A stretch of 64,000 bases of DNA from Nocardia asteroides (GTDB lineage Bacteria; Actinomycetota; Actinomycetes; Mycobacteriales; Mycobacteriaceae): positions 4,392,001 through 4,456,000 of the forward strand of contig NZ_LR134352.1 in the NCBI RefSeq assembly GCF_900637185.1, in the 5' to 3' direction. The notes beneath the pieces were generated by a model, which searched no databases, was not told the origin of the DNA, and saw nothing but the letters and a program-made list of their open reading frames with translations. The position numbers were made by a program, and so were the translations under genes. Shown here one piece after another: positions 1-8,469 of this stretch. The first letter of the stretch is position 1. Every line of letters starts with the position of its first letter.

Positions 1-1
1 C

Positions 2-466
2 TGCCGGATGACCGCCGAGATCGGGTCCATGCGGATCTCCGAGGAGATCGACGCGCTCGAGTCACTGGGGATCCGGTCGGTGCCGTTCGTGGTGACCACC
101 CGGGTGATCGCCGGGATCGTCGCGGTGGCACCGGCTTTCGTGGTCGCCTTGATCCTGAGCTATCTGTCGTGTCAGCTCGTGGTCACCACCGTGCACGATG
201 TACCGGCCGGCACCTATGCCCACTACTTCGATCAGTTCGTGCTCGGCTGGGATGTCTTCGCCGCGACGGTCAAGGTGGTGGTCTTCGCGATCGCCGTGGT
301 GCTGATCCATTGCTATCAGGGCTATTTCGCCACCGGTGGCCCCGAGGGTGTGGGGATCGGGTCGGGCCGGGCGATCCGGGCCAGCCTGGTCGCGATCATC
401 GCCCTGGACATGGTGGCCACCATTCTGCTGTGGGGCTTCCGCTCCCCCATCACGTTCACCGGGTGA
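2..466 (+). CDS. yrbEB: MlaE/YrbE-type permease of Mce importer (5' truncated)
   Basis: The window opens inside this gene, so only about the last 154 residues are seen and the true start lies upstream. It is an MlaE/YrbE permease, the integral membrane part of an actinobacterial Mce importer that works with an MceG-type ATPase (not in the window). The family signature EIDALESLG is near the start of the visible part, followed by about three hydrophobic segments. The stop lies four bases before the first mce gene, so the two are one transcription unit. By position it should be the second permease, YrbEB; the first is not visible. Confidence 0.9.
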   Translation, partial: CRMTAEIGSMRISEEIDALESLGIRSVPFVVTTRVIAGIVAVAPAFVVALILSYLSCQLVVTTVHDVPAGTYAHYFDQFVLGWDVFAATVKVVVFAIAVVLIHCYQGYFATGGPEGVGIGSGRAIRASLVAIIALDMVATILLWGFRSPITFTG

Positions 467-470
467 TCAC

Positions 471-1529
471 ATGCCGCCGTATTCGCTGCCCGGTACCGAG
501 GTCGGCCCGTGGCGTGCCCGTCTGCTCGGCGCCTGTACCGCTCTGGTGGTGCTCGCCGGCGCCGTCGCCTGGCAGGTGCGCCCGGATTCGCTCGCCGACG
601 GCGAGATCGGGGTGGTGTTGCGCACCGACCATGTCGGCGCGGGGGTGCGGCCCGGTACCGATGTGCGGCTGGGCGGGGTCCGGGTCGGCTCGGTCGCCGG
701 CATCACCGCGGCGGGTGACGGTCGTGAAGACCTCGCGCTGACGCTGCGCGCGGCCGAGCTGTACGGCCTCACCGACCAACTGCGCCTCGAGTTCGCTCCC
801 GACAACCTGTTCGGTATCACCGCGCTGAACCTCGTCCCGGCCGAGGGTGGCACCGCGCTCACCGACGGTGTCACCGTCGATCTGGGTGGCGCCGACGCGG
901 GCCGCGTCGCGGATGCCACGCTCGCGGCGCTGCTGCGCTCCACCGGCGAACTCACCGGTGACGTGCTCACGACGAAACTCGCCGGCCTGCTGCACACGAT
1001 CTCCGGCGACCTGCGCGCCTTCACCCCGCTGCTGGAGGCGATCGGCGCGACCGTGCGTGCCTACGCCGAGACCCGGCAGCTGCCGCCCACCGAGCTGGCG
1101 GCCGCGTTCGGGTCGGTGCTGGCGGGCGCACCGCCCATGCTGACCGGCGCGGTGGACGTCCTCGACGCCGCCTACACCAACGAATACCTGCGCTCCCCCG
1201 ACAATCTCGCCCGTTTCGCCGCCTTCTGGGACGACATGCAATATCAGCTCCTGCCCATGGTCACCCAGACCATGACCACCGCCCGCACCCACTTCGCCGG
1301 TCTGACGCCACTCGCCGGAACCGTCCTGGACGAGGTCGCCGCCGCGGTCGGTCCGCCCGGCCGTTCGGCCGAACTGCTCGCCACCCTGCTGGCCCGGGCG
1401 GGCGCCGCGTTCGTCGACACCCCCGGCGGGCCCGTCCTGCGGGTCGCGGTGGAACTCGACGTGGTGCCCGGCCTGGCCGTGCCGTTGCGGGCCGCGCTCG
1501 GCGCACCCGCTCAACCGGGGGCACGCTGA
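471..1529 (+). CDS. mceA: Mce family protein, MceA position
   Basis: First of six consecutive Mce subunits that form the periplasmic lipid-binding channel of the importer. About 352 residues. One N-terminal membrane anchor lies near residues 18-37 and the MCE domain follows at about 45-125, with the typical LGGVRVGSV turn. The rest is the helical C-terminal tail seen in actinobacterial Mce proteins. The open frame continues upstream to 336, but that part overlaps the permease; ATG 471, directly after the permease stop, is the sensible start. The stop overlaps the next start codon by one base. The substrate cannot be read from sequence; lipids, fatty acids or sterols are the known cargo of such systems. 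Confidence 0.9.
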   Translation: MPPYSLPGTEVGPWRARLLGACTALVVLAGAVAWQVRPDSLADGEIGVVLRTDHVGAGVRPGTDVRLGGVRVGSVAGITAAGDGREDLALTLRAAELYGLTDQLRLEFAPDNLFGITALNLVPAEGGTALTDGVTVDLGGADAGRVADATLAALLRSTGELTGDVLTTKLAGLLHTISGDLRAFTPLLEAIGATVRAYAETRQLPPTELAAAFGSVLAGAPPMLTGAVDVLDAAYTNEYLRSPDNLARFAAFWDDMQYQLLPMVTQTMTTARTHFAGLTPLAGTVLDEVAAAVGPPGRSAELLATLLARAGAAFVDTPGGPVLRVAVELDVVPGLAVPLRAALGAPAQPGAR

Positions 1530-2536
1530 TGACGACGCGAACCCTGCTGCTGCGGGTGACGGTGGCCGCGGCCCTGGCCGTCGTCGCGCTGGCCGCGGTG
1601 TTCCGGCTCATCGACCGTCCGGTGCGCGGTGCCACCGACTCCTATTCCGCGCTGTTCACCGACGCGAACGGGCTGCGCATCGGCGACGACGTGCGGCTGC
1701 ACGGTGTCCCGGTCGGGAAGGTGACCGGGATCGATCTCGACGGCGTGCTCGCCCGGGTGGAGTTCACCGTCCTGCGCGATCGACCGCTGTATGCCGGGAG
1801 CACGCTGGCCGTGCGATTCCAGAATCTCACCGGTTTCCGCTATCTCGATCTCGACCAGCCGGACGTGCCGGGGGAACGCCGCACGCCCGGCTCGCAGTTC
1901 GGTACCGCCGACACGGTGCCCGCCTTCGACATCACCACCCTGTTCAAAGGGCTGCAACCGGTGCTGGCCCAGTTGTCGCCCGAGGAGATCAACCGGTTCA
2001 CCACCAGCATGCTCGCCCTGATCGACGGGGACGGTGCCGGGCTCGGGCCGGCACTGGACGCGGTGGACACGCTGAGCCGCTACGCCTCCGACCGGCAGGC
2101 GGTGCTGTCGACCCTGGTGCGGAATCTGGCCCAGATCGGGGATCGGCTCGGCGGCAAGTCCGGGCAGGCGGTGCAGCTGCTGACCAATCTCACGGCGCTG
2201 TTCACCGCCATCGCCGAGAAGCTGCCCGGCCTGGTGGATTTCGCCGTGGCGATCCCGCCGGTGCTCCAGCCGATCCGGCACATGCTCCAGGTCGCGGGGA
2301 TCACCGGCGACGAGGGCGCGGATCTGGATGCCGTGCTGCGCAACGCCTTTCCCGATCCGCGGGTCGCCGTGGCGGTGTTCGGGCGGTTGCCCGGGCTGAT
2401 CCAGTCCATGGCGGCCGCGGTACCGGCGACCGGAGGCGAGCAAACCGGTGCCTGCTCCTCGGGCACGGCCACCGCGCCCGAACCACTGCAGGTCCTGATC
2501 GCCGGACAGGGGGTCACACTGTGTCACGCACGATGA
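1529..2536 (+). CDS. mceB: Mce family protein, MceB position
   Basis: Second Mce subunit, 335 residues. A hydrophobic anchor at about residues 8-27 is followed by an MCE domain at about 38-115 (GVPVGKVTGI) and the NLTGFRYLDL stretch typical of the MceB position. The long C-terminal half is helical. The start ATG overlaps the mceA stop (TGATG). The end overlaps mceC by four or sixteen bases depending on the mceC start, indicating translational coupling across the operon. Confidence 0.88.
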   Translation: MTTRTLLLRVTVAAALAVVALAAVFRLIDRPVRGATDSYSALFTDANGLRIGDDVRLHGVPVGKVTGIDLDGVLARVEFTVLRDRPLYAGSTLAVRFQNLTGFRYLDLDQPDVPGERRTPGSQFGTADTVPAFDITTLFKGLQPVLAQLSPEEINRFTTSMLALIDGDGAGLGPALDAVDTLSRYASDRQAVLSTLVRNLAQIGDRLGGKSGQAVQLLTNLTALFTAIAEKLPGLVDFAVAIPPVLQPIRHMLQVAGITGDEGADLDAVLRNAFPDPRVAVAVFGRLPGLIQSMAAAVPATGGEQTGACSSGTATAPEPLQVLIAGQGVTLCHAR

Positions 2537-3558
2537 CCCGGCTGCGCGCTGCCGGCGCGCGGCTGCGCGGCACCGGTTCCGGCGATCGTGCCGGGGATCT
2601 GCGCTGGGGTGTCGCCGGTCTGCTCGGGGCGGTGCTGCTGACGGTCGCGCTGGGGGTGGTCGGCGTGGTCGGGACCACCGACGACCGCACCTATACCGCG
2701 GAGCTGAGCCAGGCGGGCGCGTTGCGGACCGGTGACGACATCCGGCTCGCGGGTGTTCCCGTCGGCCGGGTGCGGTCGCTGACCCTGCTGGCCGACCGGG
2801 TGCGCATGACCTTCACCGTCCGCGACGACGTGTTCCTCGGGGACGCGACCGGCCTGGACATCCGCATGCTCACCGTCGTGGGCGGCTACTACGTCGCACT
2901 GCGCCCCGCGGGCACCGTCGCCCTCAGGCAGACGGTCATCCCCCGCGACCGGGTCGTGTTGCCCTACAACCTCACCCAGATCTTCCAGGACGCCGTCGCG
3001 CCGGTACGGGCGATCGACGGCACCACCGTCCGCGACGATCTCGCCGCGCTGGCCGGCTCGATCGAGGCGGGCCCCGAGGCGCTGCGCTCGGCCCTGCGCG
3101 CCACCGACGACCTGGTGTCGCTGATGAACACCCAGAACGCCGACATCTCCCGGGCGCTCACGGTGGCCGACGAGTACCTCTCGGCCCTGAACGGCGCCTC
3201 CGAGTCCCTGGCCCAGCTGGTCCGCATGCTGCGCGCCTTGGAAACACTGGTGCAGACCCACAAGGCCAGCGTCGCCCAGGCACTCGACGACCTGTCCGAT
3301 GTGCTGCGCCGTCTCTCGCCGCTGGGCCGCGCCTGGGACCGCGACCTGCACCAGCGGGTCCAGCCGCTGATCGACAGCATCGGCGGATTGCAGAGCCTGG
3401 TCGCGCGACTCGGTGCGCTGTTCGACGCGGTGCGCGGACTCGAGGAACGCCTGCTGCCGCTGCTGGCGGACGGGACGGGCGCGCGGGTGGACCACTCGGG
3501 GGTGACCGTCGTCCCCGACCGGATCTGTGTCCCCGTGCCGGGAGGTGGTTGTCGATGA
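2533..3558 (+). CDS. mceC: Mce family protein, MceC position
   Basis: Third Mce subunit, about 341 residues from ATG 2533, which overlaps the mceB stop as ATGA. A GTG at 2521 in the same frame would add four residues and cannot be excluded. A membrane anchor lies at about residues 27-47, then an MCE domain with the GVPVGRV turn, then a helical tail of roughly 200 residues. It should act with the other five subunits as a hetero-oligomeric lipid conduit across the periplasm. Confidence 0.88.
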   Translation: MTRLRAAGARLRGTGSGDRAGDLRWGVAGLLGAVLLTVALGVVGVVGTTDDRTYTAELSQAGALRTGDDIRLAGVPVGRVRSLTLLADRVRMTFTVRDDVFLGDATGLDIRMLTVVGGYYVALRPAGTVALRQTVIPRDRVVLPYNLTQIFQDAVAPVRAIDGTTVRDDLAALAGSIEAGPEALRSALRATDDLVSLMNTQNADISRALTVADEYLSALNGASESLAQLVRMLRALETLVQTHKASVAQALDDLSDVLRRLSPLGRAWDRDLHQRVQPLIDSIGGLQSLVARLGALFDAVRGLEERLLPLLADGTGARVDHSGVTVVPDRICVPVPGGGCR

Positions 3559-4646
3559 CGATGCTGCACCGGATCCTCGGCTCGCGCGGCGTTCTCTCCG
3601 CCGCGGTGGTGGTCAGCGTGGCGCTCGGTGGCGTGGCCGCCGTCCAGCTGGCCCGGCCGACGCCCGACACTCGCGCCTACTGTGCCGATCTGCCCGACAG
3701 CATCGGCCTCTACCCCGGCAGCGCGGTGACCATCCTGGGCATCCGGGTGGGTACGGTCACCGGGATCGAACCCGTGGGATCGTGGGCGCGAGTCCGTTTC
3801 ACCGTGCGTGCCGACCGGCGGCTGCCCGCCGATGTCGGGGCCGTCACCGTGGACGACACCTTGGTCGCCGACCGGCAGCTGGCCCTGGTCGGCGACGAAC
3901 CGGCGACCGGCGGGTGGGATCCGGGCACCTGCATCACCAAGACCCTCACCCCGCGGAGCCTCACCGAGACCTTCGACGCACTGGCGGGCCTGGCCACCGA
4001 ACTCACCGGCGATCCCGCCACCGGGTCCGGCCTGGCCGCGCTGGACCGGGCGACCGCGGGGACCGGCGAGCAGATCAACGCCGTGATCACCCGGCTCGGC
4101 CAGGCCCTCACCGCGCCCGACGCCGCCATCGGTCACCTGGGTGACCTGCTCGACGCCCTCGCCGCGCTGGCACATCGGGCCCGGAACGGCTGGGACACTG
4201 TCGAATCCATGACGGCCGAGCTGCCGCGGACCTTCCACGACATCGTCACGATCGCGTTCCCGCCGATCGTCGACATCGTCACCTATCTGGTACAAGTCCT
4301 CCCCCAGCTCAACGACGTGTTCATGCTGCTGGGCACGCCCGCCGTGCGCACCGTGGACGCGATGACCGATCTGCCTGCCCTGCTCTCGGCGGGCGTGGGC
4401 TCACTCGGGGAGATCATGGCGATGACCCCGGCCGTCGCCGCCGGGTTCGCGGCTTCGCTGGACCCGGCGACCGGGCAACCGACCGTGCTGTACGCACCGC
4501 CGAAACTCGCGGTATCCCCGCCGGATTCGCCCGCGGTCTGCGGCGCCATCCTGCTCCTCACCGGGCAGTCCTGCCCGATCGCACCGGACGGGACCGCCGT
4601 CGTGCCCGCGCTGCCTGTTCTGCTGGCGGCGGTGAGTGCGCGATGA
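3555..4646 (+). CDS. mceD: Mce family protein, MceD position
   Basis: Fourth Mce subunit, about 363 residues. ATG 3555 overlaps the mceC stop as ATGA and sits six bases after a strong GGAGGTGG ribosome site at 3541-3548. The in-frame TTG at 3549 abuts that site and is less likely. Anchor near residues 12-31, MCE domain with GIRVGTV, then a helical C-terminal half. Two cysteines (in AYCADL and GTCITK) lie in or near the MCE domain and could form a disulfide outside the membrane; that is inference. Confidence 0.87.
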   Translation: MTMLHRILGSRGVLSAAVVVSVALGGVAAVQLARPTPDTRAYCADLPDSIGLYPGSAVTILGIRVGTVTGIEPVGSWARVRFTVRADRRLPADVGAVTVDDTLVADRQLALVGDEPATGGWDPGTCITKTLTPRSLTETFDALAGLATELTGDPATGSGLAALDRATAGTGEQINAVITRLGQALTAPDAAIGHLGDLLDALAALAHRARNGWDTVESMTAELPRTFHDIVTIAFPPIVDIVTYLVQVLPQLNDVFMLLGTPAVRTVDAMTDLPALLSAGVGSLGEIMAMTPAVAAGFAASLDPATGQPTVLYAPPKLAVSPPDSPAVCGAILLLTGQSCPIAPDGTAVVPALPVLLAAVSAR

Positions 4647-5683
4647 CGGCGGCGCGGGGGTTCGCCGCGGTGCTGACCGCGCTGGCGGTGGCGGCCGCCG
4701 GTGGCTGCTCCGCGGTCCCCGGGCTCGGCGCGGGCGAGTCGACCTATCCGCTGCGCATCGAGTTCGCCGATGTGCTGAATCTGCCGCAGGGCGCGGCGGT
4801 GACGGCCGACGGCGTGCGGGTCGGACGACTCACCGACGTCCGCCTGACCGACCGATCCGGGACGCCCGGCGGTGGTCACGTCACCGTCGAGATCGCGGTC
4901 GACCGGTCGGTGCGGCTGCCGCACGGCACCACCGCCGAACTCCGGCAGGACACGCCGCTCGGCGACATCCACATCGCGCTGACCGAGCCGACCGGCAGCA
5001 CCGGCACCGACCTGGCACCCGGCGACACGATCCCGCTCACCGACACCACCCGCGCCCCGGCGATCGAGGACATCCTGGCGGCGCTGTCGGTGTTCGTCGG
5101 CACCGGCGCGGTCACCGACCTGCAGGACATCATCCGCACCGTCAACGGCGTCCTGCCCGCCGATCCGCGCGACACCGCCCGCCTGTCGGCCACTCTCGGC
5201 GGCGACCTCACCGATCTCGCCACCGATCTCGGCGCGGTGGACAGCCTGCTCGACGGTCTGGAGGCCACGCTCGATCAGGGGGTGCTCGCGAATGTGGGCG
5301 TCGTCGAGGAACTGCTCACCCCCTACGGCGTGCAGCAGACCACTGCCGCCATCGACGCCCAGATCGGGGTGATCTTCGTGCTCACCGCACTCGGGCCGGT
5401 CGCGCCCAGCACCACCTGGCTGGGTCCGCTGCTCGGTTCCCTGGACGCCGCCGTCGCCGGGGTGGTGCCGATGCTGTTCGGCGACAGCCCGTTCGACACC
5501 ACGGCCCCCTCGAACCTGAAGACGCTGGTCGACCTCATCCACACGAAGGTGCTGCCGTTCGCCGAAAGCGGTCCCAAGGTCGACCTGACGCGGATCGGGG
5601 TGGCCGGCGCCGAGGGCCCGGCGGTCGACGAACAGACCCGGCGGATCATCGACCTGCTGCGGGTGATCGGAGCGGTGCGGTGA
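4643..5683 (+). CDS. mceE: Mce family lipoprotein, MceE position
   Basis: Fifth Mce subunit, 346 residues, and the only one with a lipoprotein signal. A hydrophobic leader ends in a lipobox with Cys22 (AAGGC), as expected for the MceE/LprN position. The MCE domain follows (GVRVGRL), then a helical tail. ATG overlaps the mceD stop by four bases. It is likely lipid-anchored on the outer face of the plasma membrane next to the MCE channel. Confidence 0.9.
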   Translation: MTAARGFAAVLTALAVAAAGGCSAVPGLGAGESTYPLRIEFADVLNLPQGAAVTADGVRVGRLTDVRLTDRSGTPGGGHVTVEIAVDRSVRLPHGTTAELRQDTPLGDIHIALTEPTGSTGTDLAPGDTIPLTDTTRAPAIEDILAALSVFVGTGAVTDLQDIIRTVNGVLPADPRDTARLSATLGGDLTDLATDLGAVDSLLDGLEATLDQGVLANVGVVEELLTPYGVQQTTAAIDAQIGVIFVLTALGPVAPSTTWLGPLLGSLDAAVAGVVPMLFGDSPFDTTAPSNLKTLVDLIHTKVLPFAESGPKVDLTRIGVAGAEGPAVDEQTRRIIDLLRVIGAVR

Positions 5684-6636
5684 ACACCCGTGCGGCCGTG
5701 TCGCTCTCGGCGATCCTGGCGGTCCTCGTCCTCGGGGTGTCCTACCTGTGCCTCGGGGTGCTCGACATGGATCCGCGACGGGACCACACCACGATCGGGC
5801 TGGAACTGCGCGGCTCGGGCGGGCTCGCGCCGAACGCGCCGGTGCTGCTCAACGGCGTCACCGTCGGGCGCATCGAGGAGGTCCGGACCCGGCCCGGCGG
5901 CGTGCTCGTCCGGTTCGCCGTGGACGACCGGTACCGCATCCCGGCGGCGAGCACGCTGCGGATCGAGCAGCTCTCCGCGCTCGGCGAGCCCTATCTAGGC
6001 TTCGATCCCGACCACGACAGCGGCCCGTATCTCGAGGACGGCCAGGTGATTCCGGTCGGCCGAATCCGTGAGCCCATGACGATCAGCGAACTGTCCACCC
6101 GCCTGGTCGGCCTGCTCGACGGTATCCGGCCCGAGGTCGTCGCGGGCCTGGTCGACACCTTCGACCGCGCGCTCGCCGGTACAGGGGCCACCATGGACAC
6201 CCTGCAACGCTCGACCACCCTGCTCGCGGCCACCCTGCTCAGCCGCACCGACGTGCTGCGGCAACTGTTCGCGGACCTGCAGTTCCTCGGCGCCGACATC
6301 GACTGGATGGGGCCGTCGCTGGCCACCGCGGGACCGCTGTTCGGCGAGTTCGGCATCACGCTGAGCGACATCGTGCAGTCGGGGTCGGCACTGGTGGAGA
6401 GCAGGCCCACCGAGCAGTACTTCACCGGCACGGGGGTACTGCCGTTCCTCGCCGAGGTCGACGCGCTGCTGGCGAAGATCGGCCCGGACGTCGCGCTGCT
6501 CGCCCCGGTCCTGGAGCCGGTGGTGACCGACGCGGCGGGGCGCGCACCCGACCTCGACCTCGGCGCGCTGCTCGCACAGGCCGTGCACGGCTTCGACGCC
6601 GACGGCGCCGTGCGCCTGCGCATAGGTATTCGCTGA
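5680..6636 (+). CDS. mceF: Mce family protein, MceF position
   Basis: Sixth and last Mce subunit. The open frame begins far upstream at 4636 but overlaps mceE completely there. GTG 5680 overlaps the mceE stop by four bases (GTGA) and gives about 318 residues with a correctly placed N-terminal anchor at residues 5-27 and an MCE domain (GVTVGRI) from about 38. This is shorter than the roughly 400-500 residues often seen for MceF because the low-complexity C-terminal extension is absent. A GSTLRIEQLS-like stretch (ASTLRIEQLS) follows the MCE fold. Confidence 0.86.
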   Translation: MNTRAAVSLSAILAVLVLGVSYLCLGVLDMDPRRDHTTIGLELRGSGGLAPNAPVLLNGVTVGRIEEVRTRPGGVLVRFAVDDRYRIPAASTLRIEQLSALGEPYLGFDPDHDSGPYLEDGQVIPVGRIREPMTISELSTRLVGLLDGIRPEVVAGLVDTFDRALAGTGATMDTLQRSTTLLAATLLSRTDVLRQLFADLQFLGADIDWMGPSLATAGPLFGEFGITLSDIVQSGSALVESRPTEQYFTGTGVLPFLAEVDALLAKIGPDVALLAPVLEPVVTDAAGRAPDLDLGALLAQAVHGFDADGAVRLRIGIR

Positions 6637-6670
6637 CCCGACCCCTCAGCCCAGGCGGAAGGACCCCCGA

Positions 6671-7282
6671 TTGAGCACCGACACCCGCACCCCCGCAGAC
6701 ACCGCTGCCGACACATCCGAGCCCGCGCCGGCAGCGGTCACTCCATCCAGTAACCCGCCACGCACGATCGCGATCCGGCTGTCCACAGTATGTACCGGGG
6801 CCGCGCTGGCTCTCCTGCTCGCCGCCACGGCAACCCTGGCCGTGCTCTACGGCTCGACGAAAGCCGAGCTGTCCGCGAGTGATCGCCGCGCCGCCGACGA
6901 CGCGCACGCCGAACGCATCGCCGGCGACTACGCCCTTGGTGCCTCCACCATCGACTACCGCGACGTGCAAGCCTGGCTCGGCAAGCTGAAAACCGGCACC
7001 AGCCCGCAACTCGCGGCCAAGTTCGACGCGACCGCCCCGCAGCTCGAGCAGATCCTGTTGCCACTGCAATGGACCTCCACCGCGGCCCCGCTGTCCGCCG
7101 ACGTGCTCTCCGAAACGGCGGGCATCTACAAGGTCAACGCCTATCTCACGGTGAACTCCACCAGCGTGCAGAACCCCGCGGGCACGCGCACCACGGTCGC
7201 CTACTCGCTGACCATCGACCGCGACGCGGGGTGGCGGATCACCGATGTCGGTGGTTTGCAGAACGCGGTCCCGGTGAAATAG
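6671..7282 (+). CDS. Mce-associated membrane protein (Mas)
   Basis: 203 residues from a TTG start preceded by GGAAGGA. The cytoplasmic N-terminus is rich in Thr, Pro and Ala (residues 1-30), then one membrane helix (about 38-60), then a 140-residue extracytoplasmic domain ending in WRITDVGGLQ. This layout is that of the Mce-associated proteins that follow mceF in most actinobacterial operons. They are thought to stabilise or regulate the complex. It is the last gene before a hairpin, 34 bases downstream of mceF. Confidence 0.82.
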   Translation: MSTDTRTPADTAADTSEPAPAAVTPSSNPPRTIAIRLSTVCTGAALALLLAATATLAVLYGSTKAELSASDRRAADDAHAERIAGDYALGASTIDYRDVQAWLGKLKTGTSPQLAAKFDATAPQLEQILLPLQWTSTAAPLSADVLSETAGIYKVNAYLTVNSTSVQNPAGTRTTVAYSLTIDRDAGWRITDVGGLQNAVPVK

Positions 7283-7286
7283 CGGT

Positions 7287-7318
7287 CGGCCCGGCCCCGG
7301 AGACCGGGTGCCGGGCCG
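7287..7318. terminator. Bidirectional hairpin terminator between convergent operons
   Basis: Outer arms CGGCCCGGC (7287-7295) and GCCGGGCCG (7310-7318) are perfect complements and enclose a second stem CCCGG-aga-CCGGG. The hairpin starts four bases after the stop of the Mce-associated gene and ends ten bases before the stop of the convergent adhB gene. No T tract follows, as is usual in GC-rich actinobacteria. Confidence 0.75.
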
Positions 7319-7328
7319 CCACGCCCGC

Positions 7329-8456
7329 CTAGCGGTCGTCGTCGGTGAACCGGATGACGCCGCGAATCGTGCGGCCCTCCAGCATGTCCCGATAGCCGTC
7401 GTTGATCTGGTCGAGCCGGTAGGTGCGGGTCACCATGTCGTCGAGATTGAGCCTGCCGACCTGATACAGCGACAGCAGCCGCGGGATGTCGTAGTGCGGG
7501 TTGCCGCCGCCGAACAGCGCGCCCTGCAGGTTCTTCTGCAGCAGGGCGAGCATGGCGAGGTTGACCGTCGCGGCGTTCTCGGTGAGGTGACCCATGGCGG
7601 CCAGCACGCAGGTGCCTGCCTTGGCGGTGATCCCGAGCCAGCTGTCGACGTCCTCGCCGCGCACGGCACCCACCGCCACGATCACCTTCTTCGGCATCCC
7701 GCCTGCGGTGATCTCGGCCGCGGCCGCCGTGGCCTCCTCGATGGTCGCGTACACGTGGGTGGCGCCGAACAGCAACGCCTGCTCCCGTTTCCACGCCACC
7801 GGGTCGACACCGAACACGTAGCGGGCACCGGCGTGCACGGCCCCCTGCAGCGCGGCGATGCCCACTCCCCCGAGCCCGATGATCGCCACGTCCTCCCCGG
7901 GCCGGACATCGGCGATCCGGGTGGCCGAGCCGTATCCGGTGGTCACCCCGCAACCGACCAGGCAGGCGACCTCGAACGGGACCGCCGGATCGATCTTGAC
8001 CACCGAGCTCTCGTGCACCACGAGGTAGGGCGCGAAGGTACCGAGCAGGGTCATCGGGAACACGTTGTGGCCCTTGGCCCGCACCCGGTAGGAGCCGTCG
8101 GTGACCGAGGTCCCCGACAGCAGCAGCGCGCCGAGATCGCACAGATTGCGCAGCCCCGCCTGACAGGACGGGCATTTCCCGCAGGAGGGGATGAAGGACA
8201 GGACCACGTGGTCGCCGACGGCGAGGTCCTCGACCAGCGGCCCGACCTCGACGATCACCCCGGCGCCCTCGTGCCCGCCGAGTACCGGGAATCCGGCCAT
8301 CGGGATGCCGCCGGTCACCAGGTGATGGTCGGAGTGGCACATGCCGGCCGCCTCCATCCGGATCTTCACCTCGTGGGCGCGCGGGTCGCCGATCTCGATC
8401 TCCTCCACCGACCACGGCTGCCCGAAGTCCCACAGCAGTGCGCCCTTGGTCTTCAT
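7329..8456 (-). CDS. adhB: NDMA-dependent zinc alcohol dehydrogenase, AdhB-like
   Basis: 375-residue medium-chain dehydrogenase. Catalytic zinc ligands are Cys40, His62 with Glu63, and Cys169; the structural zinc site is Cys92, Cys95, Cys98 and Cys106. The nucleotide fold has GLGGVG at 194-199 and Asp218 after the second strand, so NAD rather than NADP. The sequence matches what I recall of mycobacterial AdhB (Rv0761c) along its whole length, including the C-terminal TDDDR, a group with tightly bound cofactor that uses an artificial or mycofactocin-type acceptor. It is the last gene of a five-gene operon with a P450 and ferredoxin, so it probably oxidises an alcohol made by that P450. Confidence 0.9.
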   Translation of the reverse strand: MKTKGALLWDFGQPWSVEEIEIGDPRAHEVKIRMEAAGMCHSDHHLVTGGIPMAGFPVLGGHEGAGVIVEVGPLVEDLAVGDHVVLSFIPSCGKCPSCQAGLRNLCDLGALLLSGTSVTDGSYRVRAKGHNVFPMTLLGTFAPYLVVHESSVVKIDPAVPFEVACLVGCGVTTGYGSATRIADVRPGEDVAIIGLGGVGIAALQGAVHAGARYVFGVDPVAWKREQALLFGATHVYATIEEATAAAAEITAGGMPKKVIVAVGAVRGEDVDSWLGITAKAGTCVLAAMGHLTENAATVNLAMLALLQKNLQGALFGGGNPHYDIPRLLSLYQVGRLNLDDMVTRTYRLDQINDGYRDMLEGRTIRGVIRFTDDDR

Positions 8457-8469
8457 CGCCGGGCCCGCG

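Noticed and set aside
336..470. Upstream extension of the mceA frame
   Set aside because: It overlaps the YrbE permease gene in another frame; ATG 471 immediately after the permease stop fits the usual operon spacing.
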